A stretch of DNA of 64,000 bases, taken from positions 14,752,001 through 14,816,000 of the forward strand of contig CM074863.1 of NCBI GenBank assembly GCA_037501455.1, given 5' to 3'. Position 1 is the stretch's first letter; every line of letters begins with the position of its first letter. A model generated the notes under the pieces. That model had not been told where the DNA came from. It saw nothing but the letters and a program-made list of their open reading frames with translations, and searched no databases. A program made the position numbers and the translations under genes. This DNA is from Lantana camara (Eukaryota; Streptophyta; Magnoliopsida; Lamiales; Verbenaceae). Of this stretch, positions 1-17,003 are shown piece after piece.

Positions 1-103
1 GTACTTTTGCTATTAGGATTTTCCCTCCTGCTTTCTGTGTATGTGTGCATTTGGATCTGAATCCTGCAGAGAGACCCTTCTTTGAATTGACCTTCCTTTT
101 CAG

Positions 104-4250
<4,147 letters not shown>

Positions 4251-4948
4251 GCCATCAAAACTACAACTACTAACGCAAGTCATCTTGAAAATATCAAGTT
4301 GAGGTTTACATCTTCCCATTTCCATCGGACAAGCAGCAGCCCAGAATGTTGGTAAATGAGCCTGTTGGCTGGCAAGGTTGGTCCTAATTTCTCTTGCATT
4401 AACAATTTGTACAATGAAATTTATTGTTCGTCAGTTATTCTCCTGATTTGAACTGAGTCAGCCGTGCCTTGTATACATTGGTAATGCAGCAATATATAGT
4501 GATTTTACATAATTACAAATCGAGGGTAAAACTTATCATTACAGAGTCTGACAGAGACGGTGGTGTGTGAGCTATCGAACTCTTTACGATCATGAAATAA
4601 AGGGTTGATTTACAAGCCAAGCAACCAGGATAATGATGGAGAAAAGCTAATTCAATAGAAAAATATGGCCAAGGTTTATCTTCACCGAAAGCTTCTTTTA
4701 CTGATTTGTCATTTTCCTTTTTATCCCTCTGTTTGATTGCACAAGTTCAATACAAGATTAAGCCACCTGTTACCACAAATTGATATAATCTAATTGCCGA
4801 GGTATAATTTAACAGTTTGAAAACATTAATCAATTAGAAATCTTGGATTCAAATTACTCATGCTCAACTAATATTTTTAGAAAATATTATAATTTAGGAT
4901 GCACGGATGTAGATAGAGTGACACGAATGTGATTTGATTTTAACAACA
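4251..4948. other. ArgRS 3' flank / intergenic
   Basis: This holds the probable 3' UTR of the ArgRS gene followed by AT-rich DNA up to the 3' terminus of the Helitron. I see no coding potential or RNA gene. Confidence 0.6.
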
Positions 4949-4982
4949 CTAGTAACCGTCGCACGCGGTCCCCGCGCGCATT
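4949..4982 (-). terminator. Helitron 3' terminus hairpin and CTAG end
   Basis: An 8-bp GC-rich stem with a GGA loop and one G:T pair precedes the 3' CTAG end by 11 nt. In Helitrons this hairpin is thought to act as the transposition stop signal. Confidence 0.85.
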
Positions 4983-5834
4983 AATAAAATTTATTATAAT
5001 TTTTTACTTTATATACAATAGGCCATGTATCTTATTAAAAATTATTGAATGTAATTTCATAAATTGAAATATATTTATAACTTTCATACACTGATATTTA
5101 AATATTATTGAAATATAACTTTAAGACGTATATATACCGACAAACTCTACTTTGGTTGATACATAAATGTCGTAGTTTACTATTAAAAAAAAAAAGATAT
5201 ATGTTTACTATTTAAATGTAATACCACTTTAGTAAGAGTGATAATACTATCATGAATTAAAACTTAAAAGGTATTAAATTATGTACATTATTCATCAAAA
5301 AATAAAATAATATATTTTTATAATATATTCACATTATTGGCATCAATCAATATCAAACAATACTATTCCATTATCACATAAATATACCAAAAATCACATA
5401 TTGTAGAAAATAATTATCATAGTATAGTCTTACGAAACAAAGTCAGTGATCATATATCCATGAAAACGTTAAATAAAACTCTATGTCGGATTGTTGTACA
5501 TGGATAAAAAAACTACAGCCTAATATCTCTCACATAATAATAATCTAATAACTTCTCACCATTGCTTCGTGAGTATCTGTAATATAAAAAAATAGTAATT
5601 TTTTAGCGATATCTATGGAACATAACCACACAGTTGTTTTAAATCATATTATTGAAAACTTACTATATAAATGATGTAACGTGAGTGATATTGTTGGCAT
5701 GACAATTGTTGTGGAGTACGAAGCATTAACGTGACACCACAACACACCTACAATATAAGCAAATTAAGTATCCATTAAAAAAAATGTGATATGTCAAAGT
5801 CTTATGAACTCGTAAAAAGTACATCTCACACCTG

Positions 5835-8800
5835 TTAGTTGCGACTACTTCTCAATCTGGCGAATATCTCGGGAAAAACCACATTCTTTGTGTAAATTCC
5901 TTCAGCTCCACTTATATTTCCCTTTTTCACCAAAACCTTTGTACTTCTCTCCGAAACACCACGTGAAAGAGCAACATATAATTGTCCATGACTAAAAACA
6001 TGATCGGGCAAATAAATCCCCACATTTGGTATTGTTTGTCCCTGAGATTTGTTTATGGTTAGAGCAAAACTGAGTCTAACCGGAAACTGTTTTCTTACCA
6101 TCTCAAAAGGCATCTTTGCATCTTCTGATGTTTTCAAAGGAATGCGCGGAAGAAAAACTCTTGTTCCTTTAAATTGACCGGTTAGAACTTCTGCATCAAT
6201 TACATTTCTACCAAATCTACGACATATCAATCTGGTACCATTACATAGACCTATTTTTGGATCAATATTTCTTAGCAGCATGATAGGTGCCCCTTTCTTC
6301 AAAGTCAACTTATGTGGTGGAAGATTGCCGGGAGAAAGAGAGTTTAAAAATTCAAGCTGATACAAATTGCTCGTATCATTAGGTACAAAGTCAAATGAAG
6401 AATATGTAACTTGTTCTTCACCCGGAAAGGTTTCTATTACCTTTTCGTTTAGCTTATTGACCTCATCATTTCGTGGAGTTATAAGAGCTCTATCCATCAT
6501 ATATTCAGGATCATAAGTATGTGAACCGAGATCCGGGAAAATTGCTTGCACTAAACTATCAATCGAGTGTTCTCCTTCCCATGGTATAGCCATAGAACTT
6601 GGTATCCTGATCATATTCTCTTCAACAGTAGGTTCTTCACCATTGCCAACACGTAACAAAAAATCTGAGAAAATCAGATCATTAAAAGCTCTAATATTTT
6701 TCGTTAAATGAAGCACCTTGACATCAGTCCACAAATATGACTCCACGATACTTGCTTTCACAGCTTGTGACCTTGTACCTCCAACAACAACAGGTACAAC
6801 CTGTCTAAAATCTCCACCTAGTATCATAATTTTACCACCAAATGGCAAGTTTACTCCAATCATTTCTCTTAAAGTTCGATCCACCGTTTCGAATGCTCTT
6901 TTATCCGCCATGGGTGCTTCATCCCAAATAATTGCTGAAGCTCGACTTATTAACTCACTTATTTCAGATTGCTTGCTAAAATTGCACATAGAGTTGAATG
7001 CAAGCTTAATTGGTATCTTAAGCTTCGAGTGTGCCGTTCTACCACCCGGAAGCTGGTTTCCCGCAATCCCTGATGTTGCAGTAGCTAGCATAATATGACC
7101 ATCACTACGTAAATTTGCAAGCAAAGCTCGATAAAGGAATGTTTTACCAGTCCCACCAGGACCATCTATGAAAAATACAGCACTATGCTTTTGCAAAATT
7201 GCATTCTTGATGGTGTTGAATGCCTCTCTTTGACCAGAATTAAGATTGGTAGCAGCTATTAAATCATCCTCTACGACAGGAATTGAAAGTTCATCTTCAA
7301 TAAGACTCGAGGCAGTGTTCAAATCTTCAAAACCCTCACCTATTTGGGGCAGATCAAAATCATTTAAACTGCTCTTGTGTTGAAGGAGGATATTATTTAT
7401 ATCCCGTAGAAGACGATTTTGAACAATTAAATGGTTTCCGGTACTCGAAGATGGATAGTCCTCAATCATGTATGCATAATTTTCGTCCCATAACCTTCTT
7501 ACTCCAGTTGGTTGACAGTACACTAAAATTGTAACAAACAATCTTCTAAGAGCTGAGGGCATCCGGATGTTTCTTGCCTCAACCAAACACTGACGAATAC
7601 TGTCATCTTCTTCTAGAAGACCCCTTTTTTCAGCCGCTTGCTTAAATGTCATATAATGGACATTATCGACGGTTAAAAGATCATCAAATGATTTGGGTCC
7701 CCTAACATGATTGAGCAAAAGTCGCAAATAAAACCTTTCTCCTTCATTAGGTGACACAGAATATAACCGTCCAATTACTTTTTGTTGCGACCTTCTCTTA
7801 CGCCACACCTTTTCCTTTGCCATCCACCGGTAGTACCTAGGGAACTCACTATACAAATATTGTATAGGTTCCCTTCCCTCTTCATAAACTCTAAAAAATT
7901 CAGTTAGCATAGTTCTAGAGTTTCGCTCATCAGAAAGCACATCAGATATTCTTTGGGAACTGTAAAACTGGACTTGCTGCATATTTGGAAGATGAATTTG
8001 TAGTCTTACCACAGATGGATAGATTTTGTTCATGGGGAACTTAAATATTTTCCACAAAGCTTCCGGAGCACAAATCCATCTTCCATCAACATATTGACTA
8101 ACCTCATCATAGTTAGGCCCTGGACGTACCTCAAATACCACACAATCGGGTCCCTTGTAGACATATTTGTATAAGTACTTTATGCTCTTTATGCTACTAC
8201 AAATTTCAACATTGATATGGCAATCATATTTCAACAATAGCCATGGATTGTAAGGAACGACCCACCCATTATCAACCATTAAATCCCCATCACGATCTAA
8301 AGCAACATATCTATCATCATTCCGACGCCGATATACTGGATATGAGTCATTTCCTTGTATAGTGCATGAGGCAAATGGCTTAGGATAATTTTTCTTGCAA
8401 GTTCCATTTCTCATGCAAGGAGCATTTCTATTCATTTCTCCACATGGACCATGTATCATGTGCCTCAAAACTGCTTCGTACAACATAGGTTCTTCCTCTT
8501 TGCTAGGAATCTCTGCTCTAACTATGTGATCATATGCATCAGGGGTATTCAATTTATCACCTTCGTCTAGAATTATCAGCATATGAGCATGAGGAAGACC
8601 TCTTTTTTGGAACTCAATAACATGAACATGCGCAACAACCTTCCCCAGTACACCTCTAGTATATATGTCCTTTTTTAGCTCTTCAAATTTTGCCCGGAAA
8701 ACTCTAGTTAACAAATCAGGTCTATCTTGCGGTGTTTGCCCAGGTTGAAGCTCATTTTGTATTTCTGCCCATGATGGATTGCATGTCATTGTGATAAACA

Positions 8801-11800
8801 GGTCAGGTTTCCCGTATTTCTGCACCAATGCCATTGCATCTTGGTAACGTTGATACATATCGCGAGGGCTACCAATAAACGACGAAGGTAAAATTGTACG
8901 ACGTCCCACATTTCCTAATTGATGAAATTTAAAGGTTTTAAAAGTAATTTGAAAGTATAATATAGACACTTAGTGATTGTTAATAAATGAATAAAAAATA
9001 ATTAAATTTAATTACCGGCATCATCCTCTCCTGCGTTCAAGCAATCCTGAAGACCTTTATATAATTCAGCCCTGATTTCCTGCTGATGTGATCTTATAAA
9101 TCTGAGCTTCTGTGTTTCAATCTTCACGTAGTTATCAACTGCATATTGTTGTAGCAAACGTCCTCCGAACAAAAGAATTGAGGGATTACCCATTCGAACC
9201 TGATACAACCAAAGCTAAAAAGGTTAACAAATGATTTATTCATTGAAAAGAAATACAGCCTAAAATTTAACTATTTATCACCTGCAACATATATGCATAG
9301 TAATCACAGCAAGTGACTCTTGTACCATCAACTGTACGACAATTACTATCCCATCCATATGTGCCGTATGGTAGGAGTAAAGGATATTGCAACGGATCAT
9401 AATAACCCGAAAACTCTTTGATACTCATTAATTGACCCCCGATTGTTTGAACAATAATATCCCTATTAGTAGCTTCTGCAACTTCATCACCACCCACTAT
9501 AACTGCCGCAACTTGTGATGCTGTTGGAAGAGTGTATTGATTATGTGATATAGGTCGCTCCCTAATCAATAACCTACAATTCTGAATGTCCGAACGTTGA
9601 GCAAGTTGGCGTAGTGTCTGGACAAAAGGATTATGTCTGTCAAGTATGCTCCTAATCTTCTCCACCAACTCCTGATTCAATCCATCGCTTTCCAATAACC
9701 GATTTTCAATCTCATGTTCGGTGTCATATATAAACATTTGCATATATCTTGGTCTTGTTCCAGACAGTGGCAAAAGTGTACCAATTCTATGATAAATTGA
9801 TCCATGGGCCCTAAAGGTATATATACCTTGGCGTCCTGTGGCTAAACTTTCATCTAACTTAACTCCAATCGAAGTAAATGAGAAGACGTGATTAAGGGCA
9901 CGTATATTCTGTCTAAATATCCGTCCCTCCGCTGATTGGTCAGTAAAGAGATTTAAGAGCTCAACAGGTGCAGGAATTTCTGGTAAAGTAATTTTTCCAC
10001 CATTACAACAAAAGTTCCGTGTTTCCCCTTGAAACAACTTAGCCCGGCAATGATGACAAATTTTTGGAGTTGGTAGTTGAAATCTAGGATTTTGTTGACC
10101 TTCGTGAAAACCTCGGGCACAGTTGTGATATGAATTGGATTGTACACTTCGATGCCCTCTTGTACGCCTTCTTTCTTCGGGATCACTACCATCGTCTGTA
10201 CTCGTATCCACATCATCGTTCAAATTTTCCTCTCTGGGAAGACCTATATTGTAATAATTTGATCAACTTGTGAAAAGAAAAATTTTCAAATGATGGATTT
10301 AATTATATATTTTGGTGAGATTGCGAGAGTTTTCAGTTGATGTAATCTCAGTGGATTAATTTTATACGTACTTTCTCTACGGGGAGATGCAGCGAATGAC
10401 GTTGATCCTTCACCATGGTTAATAGAAGCCATATTTGAAACAACGCTTGTATAGTTTAAAGGAGTCAATCTGCTTCTTCCAATAGGTGGAGGAAAAACAT
10501 GTGATGCTGCGTGTATAGACAAAACATAGTGTGAAACTCATAGAATTATATGATGAAAAGTTAAAATGTTCATTTAATCTATTTCTAAGTGATTTTTCAA
10601 ATATCAATTTTTATAATGATAATATTATAATTTAAATTTATGCAATTGATATTAAAGTATTTTAAGATTGATATTTTGAAAAATACGTTAGAAAGAATCC
10701 ACTTGCTCAATAATGTATAGATGAATTAACTGAGTAATATCATCTAATGGTTAATTCTTAAATTTATAGAGAAGTTTTATTCAAATTATCTCTTTTCATG
10801 AATATTTAACAATCCAATAATTATCAGGAGACATGTTGAAAATTGTTATTGAATTTTATAAGGGTGTCAAAGTTTCCCTTTGAATAAGTGAAGTAAGATT
10901 TCATTTTATGTAAAGGAAATTTACGTAATTATATTTACATTTTAAAAAAATAATATTTAGTTGTACTTGTTTATATGGTATTATATAAACCATTTTCAAT
11001 GGAAAAATAATTTTCGTAAAGTAATCACTAAATCAATAAATTAAAGATCTTCAAATTTAATCTAATATGGATATAAGTTATCACAAATTATGTCATATAT
11101 ATATAAAAAATATATGTTAATTATGTAAAATATAAAATATGTGCACCTGCATAAGTTGACGTTGGAAGAGTTGAGCTCAACGTATGATTTTGATTTTCTT
11201 GAATGCGTTCAACATTAATCGGTATAGCAATTGATCGAGCTAAACGGTTTGTCGAACCAACACCAACTCCTGTTCAATTTCAAAATCAATTTAAAAATCA
11301 TTGCTGACCAAGTGATCGACCTTTTAGTGTTGTCTTTCAAAATTATTAGAATTTAGTAACCGTCGAACCATTGAGATATGTGAAATGAAAATATATATTG
11401 AAACTACAATCAACTCATTAGGTTTATATAAACATTTAACTCAAAACTCATGACCATCACTATATATTATATAGTAGCATACAAAATATAAATATTTAAT
11501 CATGAATAATTTTATCAAACTTCTTTGACAGGTTGCATGTACACTATATATAATATATGTTTCCAGTGTAATTGCTAATGTAACATATTTTTCTTGCTTC
11601 ACTTCCATTCTAAAATTAATTCTTACCAATGTGCATAAATAGTAAAATGTTAATTTGTTCATTTGAGGCTCTGCAAAGTCGACAACTCTAAATTCAAAGC
11701 TCTTTAGTTTTGTATCAATCTGGTTGACGTGAATAAAAACAAACAGGGATCAATTCAAAAGTAAAATTTTGAGCTAATATATATTTGAAAGAAAGTAAAA

Positions 11801-12400
11801 AAATCCTTCAATAGAAGTACTAATCCATTGCTCAGTATTCTTATGACAATTGTAAAGAACAATCTTATAACCATCGTGAAATAATTGATTCATCTATACA
11901 TAACAAATAAAAAATCAACAAAAGAGATAGACTAAAAATAAAAAATACGTTCAATCTTAGATACAATAAAATTAAATACATTCTGGAAAATCTTCATACA
12001 CGGTTTATCTAAGAGAGGCATATTGATACGGTTAAAAACTTAAAGGCAACTAAAAAAGAAATAAAAAGTAGCTATTGCCATCTAAGACACGCAAAATTTC
12101 ACGTCCCAATTGTCATATAAAAAATCAAATAAAATGAAAATAATTTACGGGGGCAGCAAACTAACCTAGTTCGGCAGACAATTGTGATGAAAATGTATTT
12201 TGTCTTCTACGTGTTGCACCATTTGCAATCCTGGATCTTCGGATTTGATAATTTCTACGTCTTCTCGCACCTTCTTCTTCTTGGTCTTCAACACTCATTG
12301 CTTGTCTTCTCTCTCTTGTACGGACACGATGCCTTTCTCTTGCACGCTCAGCTTGGGCAGCAACTGCTGCTAGATTTTCTAATGATGAGTCAGATTCCAT
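5835..12400 (-). CDS. Helitron RepHel transposase (HUH Rep + Pif1 helicase)
   Basis: Rolling-circle transposase that nicks, unwinds and joins the element's DNA in the nucleus. Exons (minus, 5' to 3'): 12400-12166, 11269-11147, 10506-10372, 10243-9282, 9199-9016 and 8914-5835. They total 4719 nt (1572 residues plus stop), all GT-AG and in frame. Order of parts: a charged Arg/Glu-rich N-terminus (exon 1), a Cys/His zinc-finger-like segment (CHHCRAKLFQGETRNFCC), and the Helitron_like_N region (ends YAYMLQ at an exon junction). The Rep domain follows with FITMTCNPSW, the HUH motif QKRGLPHAHMLI and the tyrosine motif KYLYKYVYKG. The Pif1/RecD helicase has Walker A GPGGTGKT, Walker B IIWDEAPM, LGGDFRQVVPV, NKSQGQTI and YVALSRG. 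No stop or frameshift was found. The first ATG was chosen at 12400; an in-frame TTG precedes it. A noncoding leader exon further upstream is possible. Confidence 0.93.
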
Positions 12401-12403
12401 CAA

Positions 12404-15400
12404 TTCTTTTGTGCGAAGTTCACGATGGTTAGCTTAATCCAGAATAAGGAGCTTGATCCTATATGTCCAAGAATACTGCAGAAGTTGTTACATATAAGAA
12501 AGTGCACAATGCAGATCTATTATGTCCAAGAGTATTTCAATTATATATGTTCATTCCAGGATACTTCCACCTAAAAGTTCTATTGAATTAAGATATTGCA
12601 TTATTTGACGGTTAAATCCAGAAATTTCAGTAAAAAATGACATGTAAACAAAATCATAAATGAGTCTGAAACTCCTCATTAAGCCTTTATGAAGCAAAAA
12701 TATACAGGGAGAGTGAGCTCAAACAGAATGGAACCAAGAATATTTCATAAGATAAGATTTAGTTGTAGGGTTCCAAGCAACCTAAAATATTTATTACAAT
12801 TATCACTTAAGATGCCCATATATAAATTCAACAACTTAGTCCTGTTTAAAAATGAGATGTAAACCATTCAATTAAATTTTTCTACAGAAAAGAAATTTAA
12901 AGTTGCAACTAAAATAATCCCTTCACTCGGCTGCAAATATTTATGTGAGTGCCTACGAAAACCAGTCCAACAAACTAACATTCATAGCTCAAGAAAGTCT
13001 GTGTGAAATTAGTGAAGGAATCAGAATTCAATGTAATGCATGATATGTAATTGAATTTCAGATATAATACAAAAGGGTAGGAATAAACAGAAAAAAAAAG
13101 TTATACATGATGTTGCCCCTCATTTTTGGCACCCATTGATCTATTGTCAAGCATCTCTTTTTATTGTACATACTTTTTGATGCAAATATAATAAAGGATT
13201 AATTCAGTCAAAATAAAAATTGTATTGCATACCTGTTCTAACCAAAGATGGAGCAACTAAATAGGAATACGTAATCAAAATGAACTCTACCACGTAGCTC
13301 TTAAAACCACAAAACAATGTACATGCATGGCCCTGTCAAAATAAAAAAAACAATGTTACTATTCAAAACGAAAGTCGATTATTCACGAAAAATTATTACA
13401 GTATTTTTATCGAGAATAATAACTAAAATACACACTCTATTGTGCAACAAACATTAACACTCTAAAATAGATACTTCTTATTTCAAATGCCTGGTGTACA
13501 GATGCTTATTTGAAAATATATTAATTATTTCTTTTAGAGAAAGCAAAAATATATTAATTAATTAAAGGAGAAGTTACCAAGAAGATGTTATTTGAAACTC
13601 CTTTTTGAGAGACATGGGGCCTGCAGAGCTAGCTTTTCCTCCTCCATATTTCCTGTTAAATTCTTCCTTAACACGTTCAAGAAATTCAATTGGAATTTGC
13701 CTACCAGCAGATTCAATCGCAACAACACAGTAGGCTACAAAGTGCAGAACAGAGTAAGTGCAACGAAAAAAGGATCGGAAAATTAAAAAAAATAGATATA
13801 TAATCCACCCGAACATCATACAGGAATTCTCATACAAAAAATAAAAAGGAAGCACATTCTTCATAATTCGTTAGTCACTTCTGCTTTAACATTTAAAGGG
13901 AGTCGGGTCATACTTTCGTTCCACCTAAAGGGGCAGAATCCTACCATCACGGTTCACATTATTCTCATTTGCGATATATTCTTTTACCAATCAATTATGA
14001 TGAGCTATTTACAAACTCTAATCATCTCTCTATATGTGAACAAATAACCTGTCACATACATCCAAATTGTTTTGATGCACATAAATGTGCTAAGACCCGG
14101 CTTCCCGCGATCCAGAAACATTCTTTTCATCTTTCATTTGTCAACTAATGCACCAGTTAAATGAAGCAAGAAGAACCTCACGTATTTTTTACCAGAAAAC
14201 AAATAAGAGCTCTGATTTAAATATAAATTTGCTATACAACACAAAATAATCATGCATGTTTTCATTATCTTCGAAGGAATTGCATTTATCTGCTAATTCA
14301 GGAATGAAAATTCATACGGAAAAAAAAAATGATAAAACCAAAGACTGAAGAACAGAGAATCAGAGACTTATTAGTTTTCATTAGGCAGAAGGAGAAATTC
14401 TTGGTTGGCGATCAGCTTCGTGTATCAAATCACATTCCCTGTTTTAATCTGCGACAAAATAATGGGGGTGAAAATTTCAATCCTAAGAAAATAAAACCAA
14501 GTGAAACGAAGATCAACTCAATTTTTAAACAGAATCTAAAACCAAAGGGGTATTAAACCCAATACTTCAATTATTAAGGCACATATCTCACATTAAAATT
14601 CTTCAACTTCTCAAAAACATTCGAACCATGAATAACATACATGTTTTGTATGTTGTGGGCATTATTCATCAATTTTGAAAAAGATTGTATATTCAAAGCT
14701 ATTTACGAACTCAATCATGAGAAAATCATTAGGATCAAAATTAACTAAAATCAATTTCATATATCAATCTATTGGTAGAAGAGAATTGATGAGTCAGATT
14801 TTTAAATTAAACTAAAATTAATTTGATAACCAATATCAGAGCAATTAATTCCTACCGTAAATTCGACGATGGATATAGCGAACAATGGTTAATTGAAAGT
14901 AAAAATCTATCGGGCAATCCATTAGAAGGGAAAAACAAAAGGATGTCTAGGGTTGTATAGAACTGGGGCAAACTTTTCAGGAAAAAAGAATCGAAGCTAT
15001 TACTGGCACTCAAAAAGCAAAACTCACCAGATAGAGGAGGTCGAAGATGAGATTATGAGGTCCACTTGACTCCAGTGCTTGGTCCGCCTCTCGCTGTGAT
15101 CTCGGAGAGCTTAATTTTGGAAGGGGAATGAGGCTTCGCGATTTTGGCTTTGATTATCAGTAGAAAACGTCCACCTAATGTAGCAGAAACTGCTTGCAGC
15201 TCTTGTGCTTCAGCATAACTTAATAGAGCTTGAGCTTATGGATTGGTATATGGAAGAACACGGAAAAATTTGGTTGATTGAGATTTGAGTATTTCTATGA
15301 ATTGCAAGGGCGGTTATCATGAGAGTTGCAGGGGTTTCGACCAAAAAAAAAATGAGAGTTGCAGGGGTGGGAGTTGCAGGCATGGGAGATCGTGGGGTTT

Positions 15401-15640
15401 TTTTTAATATTCGATATTACGATTAAAACCCTGGTTGCTAGTGCAATTGAATTTAATCATAAGGATATTTTAGGGCATTCCTTAATTTGGTGTGAGAACC
15501 GTCCAATTCCATAGTAAATTTCTATTATACCCTTAGTTTTTTAATTTTGTAGAGTTTATATGAATAACTAAGAGGATAATTTTGTAATTCAAGTAGAAAA
15601 AACTTCCAGTTGTGAGGAGAAACTACGTTTCTTTTTATAA
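12404..15640 (-). other. Helitron 5' region, mostly noncoding
   Basis: About 3.2 kb between the RepHel start and the 5' terminus. Apart from the VAMP72-like exon (13578-13734) I recognise no protein. On the minus strand a GC-richer stretch around 15130-15030 ends in CTCTATCTG followed by gtgagtttt. It could be a noncoding first exon and splice donor for RepHel or for the captured gene. A short direct repeat of GAGAGTTGCAGGGG lies near 15320-15375. Confidence 0.5.
13578..13734 (-). pseudogene. Captured VAMP72-type R-SNARE (longin) exon
   Basis: One exon-sized fragment on the same strand as RepHel encodes [17 protein letters not shown], then a [13 protein letters not shown] stretch and RKYGGGKAS, ending near SLKKEF. 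This corresponds to the middle of the longin domain of plant VAMP72 R-SNAREs, where the second coding exon begins at YCVVAV. A 3' splice site (tttgtag) precedes it exactly where the host gene has one, and a GT follows at 13577. The seven residues after KKEF do not fit the family, so the captured piece ends there. The SNARE helix and transmembrane segment are not present nearby. It is therefore a gene fragment carried by the Helitron, not a functional SNARE. It might be spliced into chimeric transcripts. Confidence 0.8.
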
Positions 15641-16094
15641 TAGTATAGATGAATCTTTTCTTAATTTTTTTACGTGAAAAATATTGCTTATCATTAGTTC
15701 CATTTCCGGCTCTCGCGGTAGCGCCATCGAAAGGAATGCCGCGTTGATGACACAAGTCACAAAATATTAGTTTTAAAAATATTTATACATTCAAAATTAT
15801 AAAATTATGGTATAATTTACTAATGTTATTAGAGGGTATTAACAATAACATCTCGATTTTTTCTAATTAATATAGAGCAAAAAATATATTTTTGGTCCAT
15901 AAGATTAGGCCTTTTGTAATTTTAGTTCCATAACTATAAAATTAGATATATTTAGTCTCATTATTTTCAAAAAATTGTAATTTTGATCCCGGTCGTCAAA
16001 TAATTGATTGAAAATGCATTTCTTTCGTTAAGTATAATTTGAGAAGAAAAATTATTGTTCATTAGGATTTTTTTTTTGGGTGAAGATTTACTTA

Positions 16095-16196
16095 TTAATA
16101 CCCTATTTTAGTATCATCGATATTGAAGTTAATACCCTATTTTAGTATCATCGATATTGAAGTTAATACCCTATTTTAGTATCATCGATATTGAAG
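16095..16196. repeat. 34-bp tandem repeat, 3 copies
   Basis: Three identical head-to-tail 34-bp units beginning TTAATACCCTATTTTAG and ending ATATTGAAG, at 16095-16128, 16129-16162 and 16163-16196. They lie inside the Mutator-like MITE. Confidence 0.95.
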
Positions 16197-16256
16197 CCTT
16201 AATGTGAATCGTTCTCATTAAGATAATATAATAATGAAATGAGATATTAATAAATA

Positions 16257-16520
16257 GGGATAAATATTTTTTGTCATTCAAGTTTGTATTATTTGTGACA
16301 AAACGCCATCTGAAGGTGGTTTGATTTGATATGACGTGTATATTTTAAGAAAATATCACGTGTCAATTTTTTTTCCCAAAACCATCAAAAAAAAAAAAAA
16401 AGATTTAGATAACGTTTTGTTACCAATACAAAGATTGGATGACGGTTTGCAAGAAAAATTTGTTTGGATGATAAATTACAAAAAAATGATATAATTCGAA
16501 TGATAAAAAATATTTATCCC
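16257..16520. mobile_element. Nested MITE with GGGATAAATATTTTTT ends
   Basis: A 264-bp element with terminal inverted repeats starting GGGATAAATATTTTTTG and ending AAAAAATATTTATCCC. The 9-bp flanks (taataaata / caataatta) match at 7 of 9 positions, which suggests an old 9-bp target duplication. It lies inside the larger foldback element. A shorter relative is in the intron of the DUF1005 gene. Confidence 0.7.
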
Positions 16521-17003
16521 CAATAATTAAACTCCCACAAAAAAACAACTTAATGGATAATAATTATTTTCCCAAATTACACTTAATGACAAAAAAATTA
16601 CATTTTCCATCAAATGAGATCAAAATTATCACCTTTTAAAATAATAAAACTAAATACATTTAATTTTAAAGATATGGATTAAAATTATAAAATTCCTAAT
16701 CCTATGGATCAAAAATATAATTTGCTCATTAATATATATATATATATATATTTGAATAACTGTATGCAATTAATATAATAAAGGGTATTTTATATTTTGG
16801 TGGTTTTAGCACTTATCCCGTGAAAAAAGGTCCTTATTGGCTTCCGTAAAGAATATGCAACTTCTCTTTTTCGAATGTTTTCTAACAGAGAACGTCGAGG
16901 ATTTCAATATCACAAAGTTCAGAAAACAAAACTACAAAAGGGTTGTGCTATTTGCAGTAAAATACAAGCAAAGCCCTCCATTGTTAAAGGTGAAAAAACC
17001 CAT

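Larger units (their letters stand above)
4949..15649 (-). mobile_element. Full-length Helitron, apparently autonomous
   Basis: A 10,701-bp rolling-circle transposon on the minus strand. Its 5' terminus, read on minus from 15649, is TCTATACTATTATAAAAAG, a typical plant Helitron start. Its 3' terminus ends in CTAG at 4952-4949. Eleven bases before that end is a hairpin with stem GCGCGCGG / CCGCGTGC and a 3-nt loop (about 4960-4981). The flanking bases are a4948 and t15650, so the insertion sits between A and T with no target duplication, as the family requires. It contains an uninterrupted RepHel gene and a 3.2-kb 5' region carrying a captured gene fragment. I did not see the RPA-like gene that some plant Helitrons carry. 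Both ends and the ORF are intact, so I infer a recent, possibly mobile copy. Confidence 0.92.
15875..16727. mobile_element. Foldback MITE, Mutator-like (9-bp TSD)
   Basis: An 853-bp element with long imperfect terminal inverted repeats. It starts GAGCAAAAAATATATTTTTG and ends in the reverse complement of a GAGCAAATTATATTTTTG-like end. It is flanked by identical 9-bp duplications ATTAATATA at 15866-15874 and 16728-16736. Termini, long TIRs and a 9-bp duplication fit the Mutator superfamily. It has no coding capacity. It carries a 34-bp tandem repeat and a nested MITE. Confidence 0.85.

Noticed and set aside
6718..7098. Open frame on plus inside RepHel
   Set aside because: Antisense shadow of the helicase exon; no family similarity.
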